A model generated the notes under the pieces. The model had not been told where the DNA came from, did not search any database, and saw only the letters and a list, made by a program, of their open reading frames with translations. The position numbers were made by a program, and so were the translations under genes. This document shows, in pieces, positions 1-5,708 of a DNA stretch of 14,876 nucleotides (the stretch's first letter is position 1; every line of letters starts with the position of its first letter). Location: NCBI GenBank assembly GCA_023415395.1, contig JAEZKN010000287.1:1-14876 (forward strand), in the 5' to 3' direction. This DNA comes from Actinomycetes bacterium (GTDB lineage: Bacteria; Actinomycetota; Actinomycetes; Propionibacteriales; Nocardioidaceae).

Positions 1-81
1 CGCGGCATGCGTGATCGGAACACCGCCACAGACCAGATCGAAGAACTCCTCTTGCACCTCAAACGAGATCCACTTCGGCAT
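1..81 (-). CDS. Transposase N-terminus, partial (possibly IS30-like)
   Basis: The reverse strand opens an ATG frame at 81 that runs off the window edge after 27 codons, beginning MPKWISFEVQEEFFDLVCGG and continuing VPITHAA. A GAGGAG Shine-Dalgarno lies 7 nt upstream. The pattern of a short N-terminus, a helix with F-x-x-Q-x-x-F-F-x-L, then G-G-V-P and an alanine-rich helix resembles the first helix-turn-helix of IS30-type transposases in actinobacteria. Only the N-terminus is visible, so neither the family nor intactness can be confirmed. Codon use looks less GC-biased than in the neighbours (TTT, CAA, GAT, TGT, GTT, CAT), which suits a mobile gene. In M. tuberculosis the gene after ftsR is Rv1829, so an insertion here would break that order. 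Alternative: a small DNA-binding protein that is not a transposase. Confidence 0.6.
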   Translation of the reverse strand, partial: MPKWISFEVQEEFFDLVCGGVPITHAA

Positions 82-141
82 CACAACGCTCCTCAGTCAG
101 CGTTGCTTCGACCAGTGGACTTCGCCCACCCCAGAACGTCT

Positions 142-167
142 GGATTCCCCGGTGGGCCGGGGAATCC
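142..167 (-). terminator. Strong stem-loop after ftsR, probable U-poor terminator
   Basis: GGATTCCCCGG and CCGGGGAATCC form a perfect 11-bp stem with a TGGG loop. It lies 17 nt beyond the ftsR stop codon in the direction of transcription. No T-run follows it on the minus strand, which is common for actinobacterial terminators. It also lies upstream of the transposase start, so it could instead be part of an insertion-sequence end. Confidence 0.55.
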
Positions 168-183
168 TGCAGCACCCCGACGC

Positions 184-924
184 TCAGCTCGAGCGCAACC
201 CGACCTTCACCAACGTCGCGTGCAGGCGCACGGACAGCGCGGCGATCTCGGCGACGGTCTCCTCGGCGCGGGCCTTGGCGGCGGTGTCGCGGCCGGCCTT
301 CTGCGGGGCCACGACCTGCTCGACCAGGCCGACCTCGCGGTCGGCGGCGGTCTTGAAGGCGCGCAGGTGGCGCGGCTCGAAGCCGAAGTCGGCCAGCTCG
401 CGGGCGGTGCGGGCCAGCACCAGGGCGTCGGTGTCGTAGTGGCCGGTGCGCGAGGGGGTGATCAGGCCGAAGGACTCCAGCTCGCCGAGCAGCTCCTCGG
501 TGATCTCCGCGATCTTGACCAGCTCACGGCGCGAGAGCCGGAGGTTGTCGCGCCGGGAGAAGGACTCCGCGCTCGGCAGGCCGTCGGCGGCGAGCGCGAC
601 CTGCGGGACGGTCGGGACCACCGGGTCGATGGGCGGCGGCTCCAGCCCGCGGTCGATCGCGTCGAGGTGCTCGCCGATCACCCGCAGCGGCAGGTAGTGG
701 TCGCGCTGCATGCGCAGCACGTAGCGCAGCCGGTCGACGTCGGCGTGGGAGAACTTGCGGTAGCCCGCCGCGGTCCGCTCGGGCTTGATCAGGCCCTTGT
801 CCTCGAGGAAGCGGATCTTCGGGATGGTGACGCCGGGGAAGTCCGGACGCAGCTGGTCCAGGACCTCCCCGATGTTCATCCGCGCCCGGCCGGCGGCGGA
901 GGGTCCCGAGGCCGTCGAAGCCAT
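184..924 (-). CDS. ftsR: MerR-family transcriptional regulator FtsR
   Basis: This 246-residue protein matches the Rv1828/FtsR family in length and layout. A short N-terminal extension is followed by a MerR-type winged helix-turn-helix at about residues 16-85 (MNIGEVLDQLRPDFPGVTIP, then KIRFLEDKGLI and GYRKFSHADVDRLRYVLRMQ). A long C-terminal part holds a second small-domain-like stretch (LSRRELVKIAEITEELLGEL, then GLITPSR). In Corynebacterium glutamicum FtsR activates ftsZ, so a role in cell-division gene control is likely by family. The start is the ATG at 924, whose bases form TGATG with the garA stop, implying translational coupling. Met16 at 879 is an alternative start but would trim the usual extension. 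The gene is last in the conserved garA-ftsR pair and is followed by a stem-loop and then a probable transposase. Confidence 0.9.
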   Translation of the reverse strand: MASTASGPSAAGRARMNIGEVLDQLRPDFPGVTIPKIRFLEDKGLIKPERTAAGYRKFSHADVDRLRYVLRMQRDHYLPLRVIGEHLDAIDRGLEPPPIDPVVPTVPQVALAADGLPSAESFSRRDNLRLSRRELVKIAEITEELLGELESFGLITPSRTGHYDTDALVLARTARELADFGFEPRHLRAFKTAADREVGLVEQVVAPQKAGRDTAAKARAEETVAEIAALSVRLHATLVKVGLRSS

Positions 925-1445
925 CAGCGGGCGTGCCCCGAGAAGAACACCAGCCGGTACTTGCCGATCTGGACCTCGTCGCCGTCGGTGAGCTGCACCC
1001 GGTCGATCCGGTCGCGGTTGACGTAGGTGCCGTTGAGGCTGCCGACGTCGGAGACGGTGAAGGTGTCGCCCTCGCGGTTGAAGTCCGCGTGCCGGCGCGA
1101 CACGGTGACGTCGTCGAGGAAGATCTCGCTGTCGGGGTGCCGCCCGGCGGTCACCACGTCGGCGTCGAGCAGGAAGCGGCTGCCCGACCCGGGCCCGCGC
1201 TGGACGACGAGGAGCGCGTGCCCCACCGGGAGCGCGTCGACCGCCGCGGCGTCGACCGGGTTGAGCTGGCGGTCGGAGGTCTCGACCTTGTCGCCGGTCC
1301 CGATCGAGATCGTCGCCGTCGACTCGTCGACCCCGCCCCCGGTCACCGTAGGTGCGGGGTCGGGCTTGACCAGTCGGGTCCCGCACTGCGCGCAGAAGCG
1401 TGCGTCGTCAGGGTTCTGCGTGCCACATGCTGTGCAGAACGGCAT
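924..1445 (-). CDS. garA: GarA/OdhI-like FHA protein with N-terminal zinc ribbon
   Basis: The 173-residue protein ends in a forkhead-associated domain at about 75-168, with the phosphothreonine-binding motifs GRHPDSEIFLDDVTVSRRHA (101-120) and SDVGSLNGTYVN (132-143). This part is close to mycobacterial GarA, which binds and inhibits 2-oxoglutarate dehydrogenase and controls glutamate metabolism according to its own phosphorylation by PknB/PknG. Position between gcvH and ftsR matches Rv1827. Two features differ from GarA. The N-terminus is a zinc ribbon (C4-x2-C7 and C18-x2-C21). The ETTSVF phospho-acceptor motif is absent; a Thr/Ser-rich DESTATISIG stretch (40-49) stands roughly in its place. 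The start at 1445 is preferred over the ATG 10 codons upstream because GGAAGGA lies 7 nt before it. Confidence 0.88.
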   Translation of the reverse strand: MPFCTACGTQNPDDARFCAQCGTRLVKPDPAPTVTGGGVDESTATISIGTGDKVETSDRQLNPVDAAAVDALPVGHALLVVQRGPGSGSRFLLDADVVTAGRHPDSEIFLDDVTVSRRHADFNREGDTFTVSDVGSLNGTYVNRDRIDRVQLTDGDEVQIGKYRLVFFSGHAR

Positions 1446-1474
1446 CGATCGGTCCTTCCAGGTCCGCGGGCCCA

Positions 1475-1497
1475 ACCCTCAAGACCGGGCTGAGGGT
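1475..1497 (-). promoter_or_regulatory. Hairpin in garA leader
   Basis: ACCCTCA (1475-1481) and TGAGGGT (1491-1497) form a 7-bp perfect stem with a 9-nt loop. If the promoter at 1511-1538 is real, this hairpin sits close to the 5' end of the garA mRNA, about 30 nt before the start codon. It could stabilise the leader or affect translation. No known riboswitch fold was recognised. Confidence 0.3.
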
Positions 1498-1510
1498 GAC
1501 GGTTGCCCCG

Positions 1511-1538
1511 AACCTATCAGCCCGGACCGGTCCTTCAA
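1511..1538 (-). promoter_or_regulatory. Probable sigma70-type promoter for garA-ftsR
   Basis: On the minus strand TTGAAG (1538-1533) and TAGGTT (1516-1511) are separated by 16 bp. They fit a housekeeping -35/-10 with the conserved TAnnnT. Expected start of transcription is near 1504, giving a leader of about 60 nt before garA. The spacer holds a 10-bp perfect palindrome, GGACCGGTCC (1524-1533), which could be a regulator site or chance. The 157-bp gap between gcvH and garA is the widest in the minus-strand cluster below 4645, consistent with a separate promoter. Confidence 0.45.
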
Positions 1539-1559
1539 GACAGATCGACGGGTGGATCC

Positions 1560-1592
1560 GGGGCGCAGTCGGGGCGTAGACGGGGCGCAGTC
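1560..1592. repeat. Three tandem copies of an 11-bp unit between gcvH and garA
   Basis: GGGGCGCAGTC (1560-1570), GGGGCGTAGAC (1571-1581) and GGGGCGCAGTC (1582-1592) are head-to-tail. The outer two are identical and the middle differs at two bases. The period of about one helical turn would place any bound protein on one DNA face. The array lies 10 bp beyond the gcvH stop and about 20 bp upstream of the proposed garA -35. Confidence 0.7.
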
Positions 1593-1602
1593 GAGTGGCA
1601 GG

Positions 1603-1986
1603 TCAACCGAGCGTGGACTCGTACGCCGCCGCGTCCATCAGGCCGTCCACGGCACCGGCGTCCGCGGGCACGACCTCGAAGAGCCAGCCGCCGCCGTAGG
1701 GGTCGTTGTTGACCAGCTCCGGCGTCGCGTCCAGGGCGTCGTTGCGTGCCACGACCTCACCCGAGACCGGGGCGTAGATGTCGCTCACCGACTTGGTCGA
1801 CTCCAGCTCGCCGCAGGTGCTGCCCGCCTCGACCGCGTCGCCCACCTCGGGCAGCGAGACGTAGACGATGTCGCCGAGGGCGTCCTGCGCGTAGTGCGTG
1901 ATCCCGATCCGGACCGAGCCCTCGGTCTCCCCGGGCTGGCGGACCCACTCGTGCTCGGTCGTGTACTTCAGGTCGTCGGGGTACAT
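1603..1986 (-). CDS. gcvH: Glycine cleavage system H protein
   Basis: At 127 residues this is a standard-length GcvH, the lipoylated carrier that shuttles the aminomethyl group between the P, T and L proteins of the glycine cleavage system. It shows the N-terminal Y-T-x-x-H-E-W-V motif (8-15), GITHYAQDALGDIVYVSLPE (28-47) and the lipoylation site ESTKSVSDIYAP with Lys65. The start is well supported by GAGGAG 7 nt before the ATG. No gcvP or gcvT lies nearby. The gene instead keeps the mycobacterial position between a DUF881 gene and garA (Rv1826). It follows the DUF881 gene by 39 bp and probably shares its transcript. Confidence 0.96.
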   Translation of the reverse strand: MYPDDLKYTTEHEWVRQPGETEGSVRIGITHYAQDALGDIVYVSLPEVGDAVEAGSTCGELESTKSVSDIYAPVSGEVVARNDALDATPELVNNDPYGGGWLFEVVPADAGAVDGLMDAAAYESTLG

Positions 1987-2025
1987 CGGCGGACTCCTCG
2001 CAGGGATGGGGCGGTGGAGATGACG

Positions 2026-2793
2026 TTACTGCTCGGGTGCGGGCTCGGCGTACCCGGCCCGCCTCGGCTCCACGACGCTCTCGATGTCGATCGAGGCCAG
2101 CTCGTCGACGGTCGTGGAGGCGCCGTCGTCGGCGAAGAGGTCGCGCGGGCCGTCGGGGAAGTTGATGCCGGAGTCGGCGAGGGTGTGGGGGTCGCCGATC
2201 GCGTCGATGACGTACGGCGGGCTGACCAGCTGTCCCCCGATCCGGAGGCCGCCCGGGGCGTCCTCGACGGCGGTGTCGGCCACCACGCGCACCTCGCCGT
2301 TGACCTGGATGGCCTCGGCGCCGGCGGTGCGCAGCTCCTGGATGGTGTCGACCATGCTCTGCACCGAGACCGAGCCGGTCTCCTCGGTGACCGTGACCCG
2401 GATCCCCGGGCCCGTGACCGGGACCAGCCCGGCGAGGATCGCCAGGTTGGCCGCCTGCTGCTGGGCCTGCGCGAGCGCGGCCTCGCGGGCGCCGGTGTCG
2501 TTGAGCAGGTCGTCACGCGTGCGCTGGAGCCGGGCGATCTCCGACTCGGCCCGCTGGGTCGTGCCGGCCAGGCTGTTGAGCACGTCGATGAGGTCCTGCT
2601 CGCGCAGGCCGGCGTAGGTGTTGTCGACCTGGGTGAAGCGGACCTGCGTGACCGCGGCGTAGCCGAGCAGCGCGAGCAGCACCGCGACGATGATCTGGCC
2701 GCGGGTCGGGCGCAGCAGCGCGCCACGGAGGCGGTCGCGCCCCGAGGGCGGGGGCGTCGGCTGGGTCGGCTGGGTCGGCTGCTCGTCAGGCAT
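2026..2793 (-). CDS. DUF881 membrane-anchored protein (Rv1825-like)
   Basis: The 255-residue protein has a Pro/Gln/Thr-rich cytoplasmic N-terminus (PTQPTQPT repeat), one transmembrane helix at about 33-50, a predicted coiled coil at about 55-118 and a DUF881 domain from about 119 (VPVTGPGIRVTV, then GAEAIQVNGEVRVV and LVSPPYVIDAIGDPHTL). Topology suggests the domain is extracytoplasmic. DUF881 proteins flank the small basic protein gene in many actinobacteria, and related YlxW/YlxX proteins lie in division operons of Firmicutes. A role in envelope or division is inferred from context only. Its ATG overlaps the sbp stop by 8 nt (ATGCCTGA), indicating translational coupling. Confidence 0.88.
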   Translation of the reverse strand: MPDEQPTQPTQPTPPPSGRDRLRGALLRPTRGQIIVAVLLALLGYAAVTQVRFTQVDNTYAGLREQDLIDVLNSLAGTTQRAESEIARLQRTRDDLLNDTGAREAALAQAQQQAANLAILAGLVPVTGPGIRVTVTEETGSVSVQSMVDTIQELRTAGAEAIQVNGEVRVVADTAVEDAPGGLRIGGQLVSPPYVIDAIGDPHTLADSGINFPDGPRDLFADDGASTTVDELASIDIESVVEPRRAGYAEPAPEQ

Positions 2794-3118
2794 GGAACAG
2801 GTGCCTCCGGATGGCGGCGACGTTGGAGAAGATGCGGATGCCGAGGACGACGATGACGCCGGTCGAGAGCTGGCCGCCGACGCCGAGCTTGTCGCCGAGG
2901 TAGACGATGCCCGCCGCGATCACCACGTTGCTGACGAACGACACCACGAAGACCTTGTCGTCGAAGATGCCGTCCAGGTAGGCCCGCAGGCCGCCGAAGA
3001 CCGCGTCGAGCGCGGCCACGACGGCGATGGGCAGGTAGGGCTCGAGTCCGAGCGGGATGTCGGGCTGGAAGACCAGCCCCAGCACGATGCCGACCAACAG
3101 CCCGAGTGCGGCGATCAC
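2786..3118 (-). CDS. sbp: Small basic protein (Sbp, DUF1290)
   Basis: This 110-residue integral membrane protein is almost entirely hydrophobic, with probable helices near 3-17, 28-45, 56-75 and 84-98 and a basic tail (RIFSNVAAIRRHLF). It matches the DUF1290 small basic protein family (Rv1824; Bacillus Sbp), including GLEPYLPIAVVAALDAVFGG and the F-D-D-K-V-F-V-x-S-F motif. The biochemical role is unknown; its constant pairing with DUF881 genes suggests a membrane complex. The start is a GTG whose bases form GTGA with the upstream stop, a 4-nt overlap. Confidence 0.9.
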   Translation of the reverse strand: MIAALGLLVGIVLGLVFQPDIPLGLEPYLPIAVVAALDAVFGGLRAYLDGIFDDKVFVVSFVSNVVIAAGIVYLGDKLGVGGQLSTGVIVVLGIRIFSNVAAIRRHLFHA

Positions 3119-3996
3119 TGCGGCGCCTCCTTCATCCCGTTCTTCTCCTCGGCGCGGTTCTCCGCGGCCGTGCCTTCCTTGGCCGACCGCAGGCGCGCCA
3201 GGCGCGGCGGCGCTGCGGGCAGGGTCAGCTCCTCGACATTGTCCATGGTCCAGGGGAAACCGAAGGCGTCGACGAGCTGCTTGAACTGCAGTCCGCTCGT
3301 CGTCTGCATCAGCCGCGCCTGCAGGGTGTCGGGGTCGCCGATGGCGAGCACCGTGTACGGCGGCGACAGCGAGCGGTTGTTGATCCGGATCGCCGACCCG
3401 GAGTTGCGGATCGCCGAGCGCGCGGTCAGGCGGTTGCCGTTGATCGAGATCGCCTCGGCCCCGGCGTTCCAGAGGCCGTCGACGAGACGGCGCAGGTCGC
3501 GGTCGCGGACCGCCTCGGTCTCGGAGTCGTCGACGACGCTGCGCACGCCCGGCCCGGTGACCGCGGCGAAGCCGGTGTTCACCGCGATCCGCTGCACCCG
3601 GGCCTCGGCCGTCTGCTGCTCGGCGGCGATCGCGTCCTCCTCGGACTGCAGGCGCACGTTCTGCTCGCGCAGCCGCACCATCTGTCGCTGCAGCTCGGCC
3701 AGCTCGGCGCGCCCCTCCTCGATCTGGGTGATCAGCGTCGTGCGGCTCGCGCTCTTCACGTCGGCGCCCTCGGAGGTCTGCACGGCCGCGACCGCGACGA
3801 GCAGGCCGAACGCCGCCACGACGAGAGCGGCCACCCGGTGCGGGCGGCGCCTGCCGTCCGGGTCGGGTGGCCTGCGGTCGGCGACGTGCTGGTAGTCCTC
3901 GTCCATCGACTGCTGCGTGATGAGCGTCAGCAGCGGCGTGCTGACGCGGTCCGGGACCGCGGTGTCCGTGGCGGTGCCGGTGCCGGGGTCAGGCAT
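3115..3996 (-). CDS. DUF881 membrane-anchored protein (Rv1823-like)
   Basis: The 293-residue protein has an N-terminal cytoplasmic tail of about 53 residues ending in a basic cluster (DGRRRPHR), one transmembrane helix at about 54-72, a strong heptad-rich coiled coil at about 85-135 and a DUF881 domain from about 140 (AAVTGPGVRSVV, GAEAISINGNRL, SLSPPYTVLAIGDPDTL). It is the second DUF881 paralogue flanking sbp, as in Mycobacterium. The two coiled coils could pair, a testable inference. Its ATG overlaps the upstream phosphatidyltransferase stop by 8 nt with the same ATGCCTGA sequence found at the sbp-DUF881 junction. Confidence 0.88.
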   Translation of the reverse strand: MPDPGTGTATDTAVPDRVSTPLLTLITQQSMDEDYQHVADRRPPDPDGRRRPHRVAALVVAAFGLLVAVAAVQTSEGADVKSASRTTLITQIEEGRAELAELQRQMVRLREQNVRLQSEEDAIAAEQQTAEARVQRIAVNTGFAAVTGPGVRSVVDDSETEAVRDRDLRRLVDGLWNAGAEAISINGNRLTARSAIRNSGSAIRINNRSLSPPYTVLAIGDPDTLQARLMQTTSGLQFKQLVDAFGFPWTMDNVEELTLPAAPPRLARLRSAKEGTAAENRAEEKNGMKEAPQ

Positions 3997-4645
3997 CGCG
4001 CACCCGCTCCCGGCGCGGCCGGCGCTCGGTGGTCCGCAGCAGCGTGCGGACCTGCCATGCGTAGAGCAGACCGGCCCACCAGTAGAGCCCGATCCCCCAG
4101 ATCGCGAACGCCCAGCCGAAGACGTTGGCCAGCGTCGCCACCGTGCCGTCGCCGTCGCCGAGCAGCAGCAGGGGGAAGGCGTAGAGGAGGTTGAACGTGG
4201 CGGCCTTGCCGAGGAAGTGCACCGGCAGGGCGCTGTAGCCCCGCGTGCGCAGCAGGGGCACCAGGCCCCACAGGAGCAGGTCCCGCAGCGGCAGACAGAG
4301 CGCGACCCACCAGGGGATCACGTCGCGCAGCGCGAGGGCGACCACGACGGCGAGGATGTAGAGCCGGTCCGCGACCGGGTCGAGGACCTGGCCGATCGCC
4401 GAGGTCTGCCCCAGGCGACGCGCGAGGTAGCCGTCCAGCCAGTCCGTGACGCCCGAGACCATGAGCAGCGCGAGCGCCCAGCCGTCCGCCTCCGGCCCGA
4501 GGACGAGCCAGAGGAAGACCGGCACGCCCGCCAGCCGGAGCAGGCTGAGCAGGTTGGGTACCGTCCACACGCGCCCAGCTCCACTGCGCGTCGAGTCCTC
4601 CGCCACTGCCAGCCCGTCTGTCTCCCGGTCGTTGCCGTGGCTCAC
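3989..4645 (-). CDS. CDP-alcohol phosphatidyltransferase (PgsA2-like)
   Basis: The enzyme should transfer a phosphatidyl group from CDP-diacylglycerol to an alcohol acceptor at the membrane, making an anionic phospholipid. The full signature D-x2-D-G-x2-A-R-x8-G-x3-D-x3-D is present, beginning DWLDGYLARR and ending GQVLDPVAD, which supplies the metal- and CDP-binding aspartates. Several transmembrane segments surround it. Synteny matches Rv1822 (pgsA2), but the acceptor (glycerol 3-phosphate, phosphatidylglycerol or other) cannot be read from sequence. The start shown is GTG 4645, 16 nt after the preceding stop, without a convincing Shine-Dalgarno. A GTG at 4570 (VWTVPNLLSL) has GGAG 8 nt upstream and is a serious alternative, giving 193 residues. 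Confidence 0.88.
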   Translation of the reverse strand: MSHGNDRETDGLAVAEDSTRSGAGRVWTVPNLLSLLRLAGVPVFLWLVLGPEADGWALALLMVSGVTDWLDGYLARRLGQTSAIGQVLDPVADRLYILAVVVALALRDVIPWWVALCLPLRDLLLWGLVPLLRTRGYSALPVHFLGKAATFNLLYAFPLLLLGDGDGTVATLANVFGWAFAIWGIGLYWWAGLLYAWQVRTLLRTTERRPRRERVRDA

Positions 4646-4661
4646 CTTAACGGCGACCGGC

Positions 4662-5708
4662 CTACAAGGCGTCTTCGTGGTGCGCGGCGTCGCGGATCTC
4701 CCCGACGAGCTCCTCGATCACATCCTCGAGCGTGGCCAGCCCGAGCGTGCGCCCGTCGCTGTCCACGACCCGCGCCATGTGCGCCCCGCGGCGCTGGAGG
4801 GTCTCCAGCGCGTCGTGCAGGAGCGCGTCGTTGCGCACCGGGGCGAACGGACGGATCCACTTGTCCTCGATCGACCGCTCCCGGCGGGCCTCGTCGGTCT
4901 CGAGCACGTCCTTGATGTGGAGGTAGCCGAGCAGCTCCTCGCCCTCGGCGACCGGGAAGCGGCTGTAGCCGGTGGCCGCGCACAGCGCCTCGACCTCCGC
5001 CGCCGTGGCGCCGCGGGCCACGGTGGTGAGCGACGAGGGCGCCATCAGCACCGCGGCGACCGACTTCTCGGTGAAGCCCAGCGCCCCGGCGAGCCGGTCG
5101 TACTCGTCGGCCTCCAGCAGGCCCTCGCCGCGCGACTGCTCGACCAGCGCCGCGACCTCCTCGCGGGTGTACGTCGAGCTCACCTCGTCCTTCGGCTCGA
5201 CCTTCAGCAGCCGAAGGACGGCGTTGGCCAGGGCGTTGAGCGCGACGATCAGGGGACGGAGCACGGTGACGATCGCCAGCAGCGGCGGGCCGAGCACGAT
5301 CGCCGAGCGCTCGGGTCCGGCGAGGGCGATGTTCTTGGGCACCATCTCGCCGAGCACGACGTGCAGGAACACCACGACGGTCAGCGCGATCGCGAAGGCG
5401 ATCGGGTGGAGCAGCCCGTGGGGCACGTGCAGGGCGTCGAGCAGCGGCTCGATGAGGTGGGCGACGGCTGGCTCGCCGACGGCACCGAGGCCCAACGAGC
5501 AGATGGTGATGCCGAGCTGGGCGCCGGCCATCATCAGCGACACGTTCTCCATCGCGTGCAGCGTGGTGCGCGCCATCCGCGAGCCCGCCTGGGCGGCCGG
5601 CTCGATCTGGCTGCGGCGGGCCGAGACGAGGGCGAACTCCGCACCGACGAAGAAGGCGTTGAACGCCAGCAGCACGACGGCGATCAGGACCGCGGTCAGG
5701 TCGCTCAT
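4662..5708 (-). CDS. CNNM/CBS-domain membrane protein, short form
   Basis: The 348-residue protein carries an N-terminal DUF21/CNNM transmembrane domain (about 1-170) with the signatures NAFFVGAEFALVSARR (17-32), GAQLGITICSLGLGAVGEPA (62-81) and GEMVPKN (120-126), then a CBS pair (about 220-345, ending in TLEDVIEELVGEI). Such proteins are linked to Mg2+ or other cation transport and homeostasis (CorC, CNNM, MpfA), with CBS domains sensing ATP/Mg. Unlike the neighbouring paralogue it stops soon after the second CBS domain and lacks the C-terminal CorC_HlyC domain. Its ATG overlaps the paralogue's stop by 4 nt (ATGA), so the two are coupled and may form a hetero-oligomer. Confidence 0.9.
   Translation of the reverse strand: MSDLTAVLIAVVLLAFNAFFVGAEFALVSARRSQIEPAAQAGSRMARTTLHAMENVSLMMAGAQLGITICSLGLGAVGEPAVAHLIEPLLDALHVPHGLLHPIAFAIALTVVVFLHVVLGEMVPKNIALAGPERSAIVLGPPLLAIVTVLRPLIVALNALANAVLRLLKVEPKDEVSSTYTREEVAALVEQSRGEGLLEADEYDRLAGALGFTEKSVAAVLMAPSSLTTVARGATAAEVEALCAATGYSRFPVAEGEELLGYLHIKDVLETDEARRERSIEDKWIRPFAPVRNDALLHDALETLQRRGAHMARVVDSDGRTLGLATLEDVIEELVGEIRDAAHHEDAL

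Noticed and set aside
1987..2025. Glycine riboswitch upstream of gcvH
   Set aside because: Only 39 bp separate gcvH from the previous gene, too short for the aptamer, and no matching fold was seen.
1027..2856. 609-codon plus-strand open frame opposite garA, gcvH and the first DUF881 gene
   Set aside because: It crosses three well-supported minus-strand genes and their gaps, and its translation is Arg/Gly/Val-rich without motifs.
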